A stretch of 42,360 nucleotides of DNA, taken from assembly GCA_021773365.1 (NCBI GenBank), contig JAJFKF010000070.1:1-42360 (forward strand). Reading direction: 5' to 3'. Source of the DNA: Gammaproteobacteria bacterium. GTDB lineage: Bacteria; Pseudomonadota; Gammaproteobacteria; Steroidobacterales; Steroidobacteraceae. The position numbers and the translations under genes are program-made. This document shows, piece by piece, positions 25,124 to 33,806 of the stretch; positions within the stretch are counted from its first letter, which is position 1; every line of letters starts with the position of its first letter. Under the pieces are notes generated by a model. It ran no database searches. It was not told the origin of the DNA and saw only the letters and a list, made by a program, of their open reading frames with translations.

Positions 25124-25747
25124 TCAGCGAAACGAATACCAGGCGCCTGCCGCGATCCGCTGCCACTTCGACACCTCCGAGGATGCATCGGTCAGCATCA
25201 GGCCCTCTCCATCGCGCTTCATTTCCATTGTCACTTCCGGCGCCCCCTCCGGCGACAGAACCAGACTGTTCTCGCTCTGCGCGAAACGGCCGGATACCGA
25301 GCCCATGGGAATACGCAATTGAACACGACCATCCGCCGTAAAACGCTCAAAGGCGGTGGCGCCTGCCGGGTGCTTGTAGTGCCATATCCCGACGATGGGT
25401 GGCATCCCCGCCTGCGCATCGCCGACGCGCTCCTTGGTGAGCAGGACCGCCCCACCGGGGCCGACAAGGCGGCACTCATTGCCCTCAAAGGAGAGGACCG
25501 GAGCTGCGCTGGCCTCCACATCACCGGCAAGTGGCTGTTCGGCAATGACAAGACGGTCATCGACGACCCGGTAGTACCCGTCCACAAGCACGGTCGTCAC
25601 CCCCGTATAGGTACCGTCCGACCTGAACTCCATCGCCGAGCCGATACCGCCATGGGAGCGGGCATCCGCCTCCCACAAACCAACGAGGGAGTTGGCACCA
25701 TCCGCCTGCGCCAACACGACCATCACAGCAACTGCAAGGTATTTCAC
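25124..25747 (-). CDS. Hypothetical exported protein with two beta-rich repeats
   Basis: This 207-residue protein begins with a short hydrophobic signal-like stretch (MKYLAVAVMVVLAQADGANS), so it is probably periplasmic. Two related halves can be seen: LVGLWEADARS to GYYRVVDDRLVIAEQ, and IVGIWHYKHPAG to GRFAQSENSLVLSPEG. Each has the GxW start, a DG turn (SDGTY, TADGRV) and a closing strand, the style of small lipocalin-like or DUF-type barrels. The function is not recognised. It converges on the IS-split gene and is followed upstream by 171 bp without a gene. Confidence 0.7.
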   Translation of the reverse strand: MKYLAVAVMVVLAQADGANSLVGLWEADARSHGGIGSAMEFRSDGTYTGVTTVLVDGYYRVVDDRLVIAEQPLAGDVEASAAPVLSFEGNECRLVGPGGAVLLTKERVGDAQAGMPPIVGIWHYKHPAGATAFERFTADGRVQLRIPMGSVSGRFAQSENSLVLSPEGAPEVTMEMKRDGEGLMLTDASSEVSKWQRIAAGAWYSFR

Positions 25748-25899
25748 GGCTTGATCTCCCTATAGCGCCCTGTTGCGCAACTCACTAGATCACAGCGCGA
25801 ATCGGCCAGTCAATAATTGCGTCGCAGCAGATCAGCGCGCCCGCAGCCAGCCCCGACAGCGGCCACGCCGAGCGGCCGCCGACGGGTTAGCCAATCGCC

Positions 25900-25930
25900 A
25901 GGTTAGTGATAGTTCAGGTTAGTGATAGTT
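25900..25930. repeat. Tandem 15-bp duplication at a gene end
   Basis: The sequence AGGTTAGTGATAGTT occurs at 25900-25914 and again at 25916-25930. The second copy includes the last codons and stop of the small membrane protein, so the first is a duplicated gene end. The rest of 25748-25918 shows nothing recognisable. Confidence 0.9.
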
Positions 25931-26116
25931 GAAGTGAACAAACCCGCCGGAGGTCAGCAACGCTGCGATGATCAGCAGGCGAAAGGCAATCCAGTACCGG
26001 ATCCGCTTCAGGCCAAACGTCTCCGGCATCGTGATATTCCAGAGCCATTGAAACAGCGCCGGAACCGCAAAGAGCAGGAGAACGCACATCAGCAAAAACT
26101 GCGGTGCCAATCCCAT
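25919..26116 (-). CDS. Small membrane protein
   Basis: This 65-residue protein has two hydrophobic helices, QFLLMCVLLLFAVPALFQWL near the start and WIAFRLLIIAALLTSGGF near the end, with a charged loop (FGLKRIRY) between. It fits the small DUF6868-like family of inner-membrane proteins, though I am not certain of that name. The ATG at 26116 has GGGAG six bases upstream. The same frame is open much further upstream, but that extension is antisense to purE and purK and is not real. It is divergent from purE, with 97 bp between the starts. Confidence 0.75.
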   Translation of the reverse strand: MGLAPQFLLMCVLLLFAVPALFQWLWNITMPETFGLKRIRYWIAFRLLIIAALLTSGGFVHFNYH

Positions 26117-26213
26117 GGAAATCTCCCTGTGAAAGAACGCCGCACCCAGAATAGCGCATCCCGACACACTCCCGGGTGTGAAAGCCGCCCCCCGTACGGC
26201 TACAATCCCCCGG

Positions 26214-26705
26214 ATGAAACCCCTCGTCGGCATCATCATGGGCTCCACCTCCGATTGGGAGGCCCTGCAGCCCGCGGCCACCATGCTGGAGCGGCTGGGC
26301 GTCGCCCACGAGGTGCGGGTGGTATCCGCCCACCGCACCCCCGACCTGCTCTTTGAATACGCCGCCACCGCCCAGGAGCGGGGCCTCGAGGTGATCATCG
26401 CCGCCGCCGGCGGCGCCGCGCACCTGCCGGGCATGACCGCCGCCAAGACCACCCTCCCGGTGCTGGGGGTCCCCATGCAGTCGAAGGCCCTGAAAGGCGT
26501 GGACTCACTGCTTTCCATCGTGCAGATGCCGGCCGGCGTACCGGTGGCGACGCTGGCCATCGGTACGCCCGGGGCCACCAACGCCGCCCTGCTGGCCGCC
26601 GCCATCCTGGCCAACAAGTACCCGCCGATCGACCAGGCTCTGAAAGCCTTCCGCGCCGAACAGACGCGCAAGGTGCTTGCCACCCCCGACCCCCGCGTCC
26701 AATGA
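26214..26705 (+). CDS. purE: N5-carboxyaminoimidazole ribonucleotide mutase PurE
   Basis: This 163-residue class I PurE moves the carboxyl group of N5-CAIR to give CAIR in purine synthesis. The active-site sequence [20 protein letters not shown] is at the start, followed by [15 protein letters not shown] with the catalytic histidine, then [17 protein letters not shown] and [20 protein letters not shown]. Its length is standard for the class. The start at 26214 matches the family; the open frame before it is unrelated. Its stop overlaps the purK start (ATGA), so the two are co-translated. Confidence 0.97.
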   Translation: MKPLVGIIMGSTSDWEALQPAATMLERLGVAHEVRVVSAHRTPDLLFEYAATAQERGLEVIIAAAGGAAHLPGMTAAKTTLPVLGVPMQSKALKGVDSLLSIVQMPAGVPVATLAIGTPGATNAALLAAAILANKYPPIDQALKAFRAEQTRKVLATPDPRVQ

Positions 26706-27775
26706 GAGTCGCAATCATCGGTGCGGGCCAGCTCGGACAGATGTTGGCCCTGGCGGGTATTCCGTTGGGATTGCAGTTCCGCTTCCTGGATCGCAGCGCC
26801 GATACGCCCGGCGGCCGGGTGGCGCCCATCGTGGTCGGCGAATTCGAGGACCCGGCGAAGCTGCTGGCGCTGGCGGCCGACGCCGATGTCGTCACCTTCG
26901 ACTGGGAGAATATCTCCGCCTCTGCCCTGGCCGTGCTCGGGAACAAGGTCGCCATTCACCCCTCGCCTCAGGCGCTGGCCACCTCGCAGGATCGCCTGCT
27001 GGAAAAGCAGCTGTTCCGTCAGCTCAACATCCCCACGCCCGCCTTTGCCGCGGTGGACAGCCGCGAGCAGCTGCGGGAAGCGACCCGTTCCATCGGCCTG
27101 CCCGGCGTGCTCAAAACCCGCCGCCTGGGCTATGACGGCAAGGGGCAGTTCGTCCTGCGCTCGGAAGGCGACATCGGCAAGGCATGGAAGGCACTGGGCG
27201 CGCAGCCGTTGATCTATGAAGCGTTTGTAAAGTTTACGCGCGAAGTTTCAGTGATCGGCGCGCGCAGCACGGGAGGCGAAATCGCCATCTACCCGCTGAG
27301 CGCCAACGTGCACCACAACGGCATCCTGCGTCACACTACCGCGCCGTACTCGCACCGGTCGCTGCAGCAGCAGGCGCAGCGCCACCTGCGCCGGGTGCTG
27401 CGGCATTTCGATTACGCCGGCGTGCTCACCATCGAGTTCTTCGTGGTGCGCGGTCGGCTGCTGGCCAATGAGCTGGCGCCGCGCGTACACAACTCCGGGC
27501 ACTGGACCATCGAGGGCGCGGCCACCAGCCAGTTCGAAAACCACCTGCGCGCCATCCTGGGCTGGCCGCTGGGCAGCACCGAGGCACGAGGCCACTCCGG
27601 CATGGTGAATTTCATCGGCACCATGCCCGAGGCGGCGCCGCTGCTGCGCCAGCCGAATCTGCACCTGCACGACTACGGCAAATCCCCGCGGGCCAACCGC
27701 AAACTGGGCCATTGCACGGTGGTGGAACGCAGCGCAGCACGCCGCGACGCCCGCCTGCGCAAGCTGTTAAAGTAG
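26702..27775 (+). CDS. purK: N5-carboxyaminoimidazole ribonucleotide synthase PurK
   Basis: This 357-residue ATP-grasp enzyme makes N5-CAIR from AIR, bicarbonate and ATP, supplying PurE. Its N-terminal dinucleotide-like fold starts with [20 protein letters not shown]. The ATP-grasp loop [15 protein letters not shown] follows, then [17 protein letters not shown] and the substrate and metal site [17 protein letters not shown] with [12 protein letters not shown]. All expected motifs are present. It overlaps purE by four bases, and the ExeA-FHA gene begins seven bases after its stop and may be cotranscribed. Confidence 0.97.
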   Translation: MRVAIIGAGQLGQMLALAGIPLGLQFRFLDRSADTPGGRVAPIVVGEFEDPAKLLALAADADVVTFDWENISASALAVLGNKVAIHPSPQALATSQDRLLEKQLFRQLNIPTPAFAAVDSREQLREATRSIGLPGVLKTRRLGYDGKGQFVLRSEGDIGKAWKALGAQPLIYEAFVKFTREVSVIGARSTGGEIAIYPLSANVHHNGILRHTTAPYSHRSLQQQAQRHLRRVLRHFDYAGVLTIEFFVVRGRLLANELAPRVHNSGHWTIEGAATSQFENHLRAILGWPLGSTEARGHSGMVNFIGTMPEAAPLLRQPNLHLHDYGKSPRANRKLGHCTVVERSAARRDARLRKLLK

Positions 27776-27782
27776 CCGCGCC

Positions 27783-29120
27783 ATGTATCTTGAGCTGTTC
27801 AAACTCCAGGAGTTGCCGTTCCGGCTGAGCCCGGACCCCGCCTTTCTTTATCTAAGCAAGCACCACGCCCGCGCCAAGGCGTACATGGAATCCACCATCT
27901 GGTTCACCGACGGCTTCGTGGTGATCACCGGCGAGGTGGGCTCGGGAAAAACCACCCTGATCGAGACCTTCCTCGGCGAGCTCGAGAAAGACGTAACGGT
28001 GGCGCAGATCAACCAGACGCAGGTGTCCGCCACCGAGTTCCTGCAGAGCGTGCTGGCACAGTTCGGCTTCAAGCCCTTCAAGATGAAAAAGGCGGAGCTG
28101 CTGAACACGCTGAACAATTTCCTGATCGAGCAGTATGCCGCCGGCCGCAAGGTCATGCTGATCGTCGACGAGGCGCAGAACCTCACCGACAAGGTGCTGG
28201 AGGAAATCCGGCTGCTGTCGGGCGTGGAAACCACCAAGGAAAAGGTGTTGCGCATCATTCTGGCCGGACAGCCGGAACTGAATGAGAAACTCGATTCACA
28301 GAATCTCAGACAGCTGGTGCAGCGCGTGCGCCTGCGCTTTCACCTCACGCCACTGTCGAAAGCCGACACCCGCGGCTATGTCGAGCATCGCCTGGAGGTG
28401 GCCGGCTCGCACGGCCGAAAAATTTTTGCCGATGACACTTTTCCGGTGATCTACCGCTACACCGGCGGCGTGCCGCGGCTGATCAACACGCTGTGCGACA
28501 CCGCCATGATGACCGCCTACGCCAACGACAAGGATGCCGTGGGCATGGCAGAGGTGCTGCACACCGTCGAGGAACTGCAGTGGCCGGAGTATTCGGCACG
28601 CACTAATTCCTTTGTTGCGCCCACCGGCATGGCGGAGCAGACGGACAGCAGGCCACGGCCGGAACGGCGCGCGCCACCGCTGCTGCACGTCAGCGAAGAG
28701 CCGGTAGCCCGCATCCTGCTGGCGCACGAGGGCCAGTCAACTCTGGAGATGGCGCTGTATGCTGGCAAGCGGGTGATCATCGGCCGCACCGAAGACAATG
28801 ATCTGCCGATCGACAGCAAGTTCATCAGCCGCCACCACTGCCAGATCATTCCCAGCACCCGCAGCTGCGTGATTGAGGACCTCAACAGCACCAACGGCAT
28901 CTATATCAAGGCCAAGCGGGTGCGCAAACACAACCTCAATGACGGCGATGTCGTACTCATCGGCAAGCACGAACTGATGTACATCGACGAACGCGCGAAG
29001 GCACGGCAGGACGCCGAGCCGATCGAGGTCTCCACGGCGGCTGGCGACGAGCCGCCGCAAATGGACGAGTCAGAAGAAGAAGTGAAAGAAAAAGGAAAGC
29101 AGGCGAAATCCGGCGGCTGA
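27783..29120 (+). CDS. ExeA-like AAA ATPase fused to a C-terminal FHA domain
   Basis: This 445-residue protein joins two known modules. Residues 1-270 are an ExeA/GspA-type ATPase: the start YLELFKLQELPFRLSPDPAF, Walker A GEVGSGKTT (50-58), Walker B VMLIVDEAQNLTD (124-136), then ILAGQPELNEKL and FHLTPLSKADTRGYVEHRL. After a loose linker, residues about 310-400 form an FHA phosphothreonine-binding domain (VIIGRTEDNDLPID, SKFISRHHCQI, VIEDLNSTNGIYI), with the conserved GR, SxxH and NG. The tail is acidic and lysine-rich and probably disordered. No membrane helix or peptidoglycan-binding domain is present, unlike true ExeA. It follows purK by seven bases. It may couple phospho-signalling to an envelope or pilus machine, but no partner is in the window. 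Confidence 0.88.
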   Translation: MYLELFKLQELPFRLSPDPAFLYLSKHHARAKAYMESTIWFTDGFVVITGEVGSGKTTLIETFLGELEKDVTVAQINQTQVSATEFLQSVLAQFGFKPFKMKKAELLNTLNNFLIEQYAAGRKVMLIVDEAQNLTDKVLEEIRLLSGVETTKEKVLRIILAGQPELNEKLDSQNLRQLVQRVRLRFHLTPLSKADTRGYVEHRLEVAGSHGRKIFADDTFPVIYRYTGGVPRLINTLCDTAMMTAYANDKDAVGMAEVLHTVEELQWPEYSARTNSFVAPTGMAEQTDSRPRPERRAPPLLHVSEEPVARILLAHEGQSTLEMALYAGKRVIIGRTEDNDLPIDSKFISRHHCQIIPSTRSCVIEDLNSTNGIYIKAKRVRKHNLNDGDVVLIGKHELMYIDERAKARQDAEPIEVSTAAGDEPPQMDESEEEVKEKGKQAKSGG

Positions 29121-29161
29121 TGGCTGGCAACCCTGCCCGCTGCGCGCCTGGCACGGAAAAA

Positions 29162-29413
29162 TCAGGGCAGTGGCTTCTTGTCCTCCAGCGAGGCACCGGT
29201 ATACCGGGCCCGGTTGGTACGGTAGTCGCGGCGCTTGAGCAGAATCACCAGCCCCGCTAGCAATCCCGCAATCCCGATTACCAGCGAAATATCCGACCAG
29301 ATCTTGCCCGCCAGCAACCAGGCGCCCAGAAAACCGAGCAGGCCAGCGAGGATGTACAGGTACGGCAGCAGCTCGTACAGGGGGCGGGAAAGGCGGAGAT
29401 TGGGATTTTCCAT
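29162..29413 (-). CDS. Small two-helix membrane protein
   Basis: This is an 83-residue protein with two hydrophobic helices, LLPYLYILAGLLGFLGAWLL and ISLVIGIAGLLAGLVILL, and a basic C-terminus (KRRDYRTNRAR). I start it at ATG 29413 (MENPNLRLSRPLYELLP); the frame runs on to 29503, but that extension lacks any pattern. The function is unknown. It converges on the ExeA-FHA gene and may be monocistronic. Confidence 0.7.
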   Translation of the reverse strand: MENPNLRLSRPLYELLPYLYILAGLLGFLGAWLLAGKIWSDISLVIGIAGLLAGLVILLKRRDYRTNRARYTGASLEDKKPLP

Positions 29414-29535
29414 GGGCGCATCGTAGGTCAAGGAGGAGCGGGAATAAACCATCTGAGTCGGTACTGAGACAGCCATCACCTTAGTCTGGAGCCGCGCAGG
29501 CACTCCTAAGGCTTACCTTTATCTTCCTGGCATAA

Positions 29536-30243
29536 CTAGTATTCCGCAGCAATCCTGGTCAATGCAGGATCACCTGGGCGAACATCAGAGTATGGATTGA
29601 CACCCAGCCAATCCGGCATTGTCTTTACCAGTTGCCTGTTGCCTTGCGCACGCACCCGTTCGTCCTGCAATGCGGCCTTCAATGTTAGGTCTCCTTCCCA
29701 TATTTCTACCATGGTGCGCAGCGAACTGCGGATATAAAGATCGACATCCAGGCCGGGGTTTTCCGTACAAAGGTCAACATTGCCGTCACGCACGACAAGC
29801 CACCACTTGTCGTAACGCTCGATGTCGCTGAAAACAAAACAGAATATCGATTCACCATCCGGCAGTTTGTCGAACAGCAGGCGACGCTGGATGTCCCACA
29901 TGAGGAACTCAACATCGAGTTCTTCATCACGCAATTGTCCGCGCGTCCAGCGCATACCCCATACCGCAAGGGTTTCGATAAGCGGTTTCAGTTCCCTGCC
30001 AGCCGGGGTCAGATAGTAATCACGCCCTTTACGGCCCTGCACGGACTTGCGCACCACGATACCTGCCTGCTCGAGTTCCTTCAGCCGCTTGGTCAGCAAT
30101 GAAGGGGAAATCCGTGACAGTCCTCGCTGCAACTCGCTGTAGCGATGCGAACCGAGGAACAGCTCGCGCAGAATGAGCAGCATCCAGCGTTCGCCGAGCA
30201 GCTCCGTCGCTTTGGCAACCGGGCAGAATTGTCCGTATTCCAT
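29536..30243 (-). CDS. HxlR-family transcriptional regulator with SCP2-like C-terminus
   Basis: This 235-residue protein has the HxlR winged helix: the redox-type cysteine near the start (MEYGQFCPVAKATELLGERW), WMLLILRELFLGSHRYSELQ, and LSRISPSLLTKRLKELEQAG with the wing GRDYYLTPAGREL. The C-terminal half (FCFVFSDIERYDKWWLVVRD, then LYIRSSLRTMVEIWEGDLTL) looks like the small SCP2 sterol-carrier-type domain found in long HxlR proteins. HxlR regulators often sense electrophiles or thiol stress through the N-terminal cysteine. It is divergent from an OsmC-family gene, and a perfect palindrome lies between them, so it probably controls that gene and itself. Confidence 0.88.
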   Translation of the reverse strand: MEYGQFCPVAKATELLGERWMLLILRELFLGSHRYSELQRGLSRISPSLLTKRLKELEQAGIVVRKSVQGRKGRDYYLTPAGRELKPLIETLAVWGMRWTRGQLRDEELDVEFLMWDIQRRLLFDKLPDGESIFCFVFSDIERYDKWWLVVRDGNVDLCTENPGLDVDLYIRSSLRTMVEIWEGDLTLKAALQDERVRAQGNRQLVKTMPDWLGVNPYSDVRPGDPALTRIAAEY

Positions 30244-30286
30244 AACTTTCTCTGAGCCATGACTCTTGAAATGCGCGGATCAGTTT

Positions 30287-30303
30287 ACTACAGATTCTGT
30301 AGT
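30287..30303. promoter_or_regulatory. Candidate HxlR operator
   Basis: The 17-bp perfect inverted repeat ACTACAGATTCTGTAGT lies in the 168 bp between the hxlR-type and osmC-type genes. Dyads of this size in a divergent intergenic region are the usual binding sites of HxlR dimers. Assignment to this regulator is by position only. Confidence 0.6.
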
Positions 30304-30411
30304 CGTCTGCTACATCTGAAGACGTATCAGTGCAACCCGCGCCTGCATAAGCTTTCTCCATCGACCCAAGACGTCGACCAACGACAACCGACTGCCATAG
30401 GAGAAACAGCA

Positions 30412-30981
30412 ATGACAAATACAGCAGAAAAACGTGATCACATCGTCAATGGCGTCAACACCGCCCGCATCGTAGAGCTTGCTACCAGGATGACTCAGGA
30501 CGACAGCTTCGGGCAGTTTCGTTTCCGCGCCGACAATCAGTGGCTTGCCGGTAGCCGCAGCCGCACTTCGATCAAGAGCTTCTACGCCGGCAACAATGAG
30601 CGCACCGAGCGCACGCAGGCGCTGACCGTCGATTCAGACCAGCCGGCCTTCCTGGCCGGGGAGAACACCGCACCCAACGCGGTTGAGCACTACCTGAACT
30701 CTCTCGTCAGCTGCATCAACACCACCGTTGTTGCCCATGCTTCGGTGCAGGGCATTGCAATCGACACACTGCATATCCGCGCTGAAGGCGAGATGGATGC
30801 TCGTGGCTTCTTTGGTGTTTCGGAAGATGTCAACCGTGGTTACAACAAGATCAGGGTCGACATCAAAGCCAGCATGGCGGCGGATGAGGAAACCCTGAGA
30901 AAACTGATCAGCTATTCCCCGGTTTACGAAATGGTATCCAGGGCTATTCCGGTTGAAATCGGTATGGTCATTGCGCGATAG
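30412..30981 (+). CDS. OsmC-family protein lacking the second cysteine
   Basis: This 189-residue protein has the OsmC/Ohr fold (QFRFRADNQWLAGSRSRTSI, AVEHYLNSLVSCINTTVVAH, then DVNRGYNKIRVDIKASM). OsmC and Ohr reduce organic hydroperoxides with two cysteines. Here the first is present (Cys101, in VSCINTTV), but the second position, usually a CPV motif, is SPV (Ser169). The normal two-cysteine reaction is therefore unlikely, and the protein may bind or sense instead. The ATG at 30412 has AGGAG eight bases upstream; in-frame codons back to 30259 are not coding. It is probably controlled by the divergent HxlR regulator. Confidence 0.88.
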   Translation: MTNTAEKRDHIVNGVNTARIVELATRMTQDDSFGQFRFRADNQWLAGSRSRTSIKSFYAGNNERTERTQALTVDSDQPAFLAGENTAPNAVEHYLNSLVSCINTTVVAHASVQGIAIDTLHIRAEGEMDARGFFGVSEDVNRGYNKIRVDIKASMAADEETLRKLISYSPVYEMVSRAIPVEIGMVIAR

Positions 30982-31198
30982 CAGCCAGGCTGTATGTATA
31001 AATGCGGTTGGTGACAACGAGGACCAATGTACTTGCGTATTTCCCTATGTCACCAGCCGCCTTTATCTCTGGATTAACTTCCTTGTGCATTTTTCTGCAA
31101 ACGCCCCACATGAGCTGCGGGGAAAGGCGTCGCCCGCTGTGCGTACGCAATAGGCGCGACACTCTTGGCCGTCAGATCCCATGTGTTTGTTAGTCGGC
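30982..31198. other. Gene-free low-GC stretch
   Basis: No gene is supported here: the short open frames on both strands have no recognisable pattern. Reading leftward, the segment follows the stop of the frameshifted gene at 31199 and begins with CGACTAACAAAC, a sequence reminiscent of the start of an integron attC site. I could not find a convincing matching right core. Confidence 0.4.
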
Positions 31199-31569
31199 TT
31201 AGCGTGTAGCACTGCGCACATACTCTTTCGCAGCGCCTAGCTTACTACGGAAAGTCGCAGCCGAATGGCGTCCCTGAGTCGCCGCGCATTCGAAGTTTCG
31301 CAGATCCTCGCTGATTCTAGCCTTCTCCCGCATGAGATCCGCAAACGACAGCTCATTCCCCCAACTGGGATAACTTCGTCGAACTGTTGACCATTCCTTA
31401 CCGCCATTACCCACTTCCGTATTTTGTATACGTAGCCGCTCAGCGCCCCACGCCAAGTAGGTGTATCATCGGTTACGACGTATGCGGACGGCAAATCTCC
31501 GACTACTACCCATAACGTACCGTCTACGCCGGCTTGCGCAGGGGCCAGTTCTGCCGATTTCCAAGATAC
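31199..31569 (-). pseudogene. Frameshifted, 5'-truncated gene of unknown family
   Basis: On the minus strand the first frame reads VDGTLWVVVGDLPSAYVVTD, TWRGALSGYVYKIRKWVMAV and GQQFDEVIPVG. It then loses sense near 31360, and the next frame continues NELSFADLMREKARISEDLR and SKLGAAKEYVRSATR to a TAA at 31199. The switch lies at a GGGGG/CCCCC tract, a common slippage point. An in-frame TGA at 31570-31572 and the lack of a start show that the 5' end is gone. The first part has the look of a conserved hypothetical family (GDLPSAYxVTD), which I recall only as uncharacterised. Confidence 0.5.
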
Positions 31570-31599
31570 TCACAACAAGAAAAGGCAAACTAGACGGCG

Positions 31600-31668
31600 C
31601 AGCGACGGGAACCAGCCGATTCGCTCGGAGACAAATCGAACGTCATCGGTGGCTGGCTTCCGTCGCTG
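31600..31668. repeat. Imperfect hairpin, possible integron attC-like site
   Basis: Arms CAGCGACGGGAACCAGCC (31600-31617) and GGCTGGCTTCCGTCGCTG (31651-31668) pair at 16 of 18 positions around a 33-base loop. Outside the arms are GGCAAA on the left and TTTGCGTTATG on the right, which also partly pair. An imperfect stem ending in GCGTTATG, next to a compact gene remnant, is reminiscent of attC sites. No integrase is in the window, so the identity is weak. Confidence 0.45.
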
Positions 31669-31800
31669 ACCTTTGCGTTATGACCTATTCGCGCCTAAAT
31701 ACCATTTACCAGGAAATATAGTCGCAGGCCGTTTAGATCAGCTTTCTGAAGATCCAAACCTTAGAACCAAACCTGATATCAAAACCACGAGGATAAAGAC

Positions 31801-32076
31801 ATGGTTACAGTAATTGTCCAACACGAAGTACGAGACTTTGCAGACTGGAAGAAGCTATTTGACGCGGATGAACCCAACCGCGCCAGTGTGGGAGTGAAAC
31901 TTGAGGGCCTTTATACCTCAGTTGGAAACCCGAACGACGTGACGATGATTTTTACCGCTCCAGATGCGGGGTCGTTCGAGGTCATGATGAGCGACCCAAA
32001 ACGCCAGGAGGCAATCAAGGAAGCCGGGGTGATCGGAGTTCCCTCAGCGAGGATCCTGAATCAGGTCAAATCATAA
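31801..32076 (+). CDS. Small dimeric alpha-beta-barrel (ABM-like) protein
   Basis: This is a 91-residue protein with a ferredoxin-like pattern: VTVIVQHEVRDFADWKKLFD, GLYTSVGNPNDVTMIFTAPD, then SFEVMMSDPKRQEAIKEAGV. This is the style of DUF1330/antibiotic-biosynthesis monooxygenase and cyclase-like dimers. The ATG at 31801 has GAGG eight bases upstream. The biochemical role is unknown; relatives are often annotated cyclase on weak grounds. It stands alone between the low-GC remnant and tldD, on the opposite strand from tldD. Confidence 0.75.
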   Translation: MVTVIVQHEVRDFADWKKLFDADEPNRASVGVKLEGLYTSVGNPNDVTMIFTAPDAGSFEVMMSDPKRQEAIKEAGVIGVPSARILNQVKS

Positions 32077-32183
32077 TCTCCCGGAGTATTCGAATCCCCA
32101 GGAGGACACCGGACAAATCCCTGCAGCATGATGAAGAGGTATCCGCGACAGCCGAATGACTCGAGCTGTCGTGGCTTCCATCC

Positions 32184-33626
32184 TCACCCTCCCGTACCCC
32201 CCACCGTCAACCCATCAATCCGCAGCGTCGGCTGCCCCACCCCCACCGGCACGCTCTGCCCTTCCTTGCCGCACACGCCCACGCCCTCATCCAGGGCCAG
32301 ATCGCTGCCCACCATGCTCACCCGCGTCAGTACATCCGGTCCATTGCCGATCAGCGTGGCGCCTTTCACCGGCGGACCGATGCGCCCGTCCTCGATCAGG
32401 TAGGCCTCGCTGGCCGAGAAGACAAACTTGCCGGAGGTGATGTCCACCTGTCCGCCGCCGAAGTTCACCGCGTACAGGCCTTTCTTCACCGAGCGCAGTA
32501 TCTCGTCCTTGTCATGCGGCCCGGCCAGCATGTAGGTGTTGGTCATGCGCGGCATCACCAGGTGCGCGAAGGATTCGCGGCGGCCGTTGCCGGTGGATGG
32601 CTGCCCCATGAGTCGGGCGTTGTGTTTGTCCTGCAGGTAGCCGCGCAGCACGCCCTTCTCGATGAGCGTGTTGCACTGGGTGGGCGTGCCTTCATCGTCG
32701 ATGTTCAATGAACCACGGCGGCCGGCCAGAGTGCCGTCGTCAACCACGGTGCATAGCTCAGAGGCAACGCGCTGGCCGACGCGGCCGCTGAAGGCCGACG
32801 TTCCCTTGCGGTTGAAGTCCCCTTCCAGACCGTGGCCGATGGCCTCGTGCAGCAGCACGCCGGGCCAGCCGGGGCCGAGCACCACGGCCATCGCGCCCGC
32901 GGGCGCCGGCACGGCGTCGAGGTTGACCAGCGCCTGGCGCACGGCTTCCTGCGCATGTTTGCGGGCGTGTTCGAAGGTGAATTCTTCCAGGCCGTATCGG
33001 CCGCCGCCGCCGCTGAAGCCCTGTTCGCGGCGACCGTTCTGTTCGGCGATGACCGAGACATTGATCCGCACCAGCGGGCGCACGTCCGCGGCCAGCGTAC
33101 CGTCGCTGGTCATGACGAGAATGACTTCGTGCAGGGCGCTGAGCGAGGCCATGACCTGCTTGATTCGCGGATCCAGGCGGCGCGCTTCGGCGTCGAGGCG
33201 CTGCAGCAGCGCGATCTTGTCGGCGTCACTGAGGGCGGAGATGGGATCGACCGGCAGATACAAACGATGACCACTGCGGGCGCGCCAGGGTTGCACCGTC
33301 TGGTTGCCGCCCTGACGGGCGATGGCGCGGGCGGCGCGGGTGGCTTCCTCGAGGGCGGGCAGGACGATTTCATCGGAATAGGCGAAGCCGGTTTTCTCGC
33401 CGCTGATGGCGCGTACGCCGACGCCTTCCTCGACGCTGTAGCTGCCGTCCTTGACGATGCCGTCCTCGAGGGACCAGCTTTCCTGGCGGGAGAGCTGGAA
33501 GTACAGGTCTGCGGTGTCCACGGCGTGGCCCATCAGGGTGCCTAGAACGGTGGACAGGCGATTCTCGTCGAGGCCTGAGGGGTCGAGCAGTGCCGCTCTG
33601 GCGAGTGTCAGCGGATTGTCTGTCAT
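32184..33626 (-). CDS. tldD: Metalloprotease TldD
   Basis: This 480-residue protein is the zinc subunit of the TldD/TldE protease. The metal motif [12 protein letters not shown] (HExxxH, residues 260-265) is present, with upstream [20 protein letters not shown] and downstream [34 protein letters not shown] and [15 protein letters not shown]. It cleaves leader or damaged peptides together with PmbA (17177-18535). It is the last gene of the minus-strand housekeeping cluster. A 116-bp palindromic element separates it from the nit gene. Confidence 0.96.
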   Translation of the reverse strand: MTDNPLTLARAALLDPSGLDENRLSTVLGTLMGHAVDTADLYFQLSRQESWSLEDGIVKDGSYSVEEGVGVRAISGEKTGFAYSDEIVLPALEEATRAARAIARQGGNQTVQPWRARSGHRLYLPVDPISALSDADKIALLQRLDAEARRLDPRIKQVMASLSALHEVILVMTSDGTLAADVRPLVRINVSVIAEQNGRREQGFSGGGGRYGLEEFTFEHARKHAQEAVRQALVNLDAVPAPAGAMAVVLGPGWPGVLLHEAIGHGLEGDFNRKGTSAFSGRVGQRVASELCTVVDDGTLAGRRGSLNIDDEGTPTQCNTLIEKGVLRGYLQDKHNARLMGQPSTGNGRRESFAHLVMPRMTNTYMLAGPHDKDEILRSVKKGLYAVNFGGGQVDITSGKFVFSASEAYLIEDGRIGPPVKGATLIGNGPDVLTRVSMVGSDLALDEGVGVCGKEGQSVPVGVGQPTLRIDGLTVGGTGG

Positions 33627-33660
33627 CTATTTAGGATCCTGTTGTGTGACTTGTCTGGGC

Positions 33661-33776
33661 GGCCGTCCGGGGTGGGGAGGGGTTTTCGGGATCGCCGTGA
33701 ACCCATCCATGGGGGCTCCGGGAAAAACATCCATGTTTTTCACGGTCCCGAAAACCCCTCCCCACCCCGGACGGCC
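33661..33776. repeat. 116-bp palindromic element between nit and tldD
   Basis: Perfect 31-bp inverted arms (33661-33691 and 33746-33776; GGCCGTCCGGGGTGGGGAGG and onward) surround a centre with further pairings: CCGTGA with TCACGG, and AAAAACAT with ATGTTTTT. The fold would be a very stable hairpin in the tldD message leader or nit trailer. It may act as a terminator or as a stabiliser, or it may be a mobile palindromic repeat; it shares architecture, not sequence, with the element in lhr. Confidence 0.9.
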
Positions 33777-33806
33777 TTGAGAGGCTACGGGTCTTCGGGG
33801 GCTTAT

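Noticed and set aside
25919-26959. Long minus-strand frame joining the small membrane protein to sequence opposite purE and purK
   Set aside because: Only the last 65 codons look like a protein, and they have their own ATG and GGAG-type ribosome site; the rest mirrors purE and purK.
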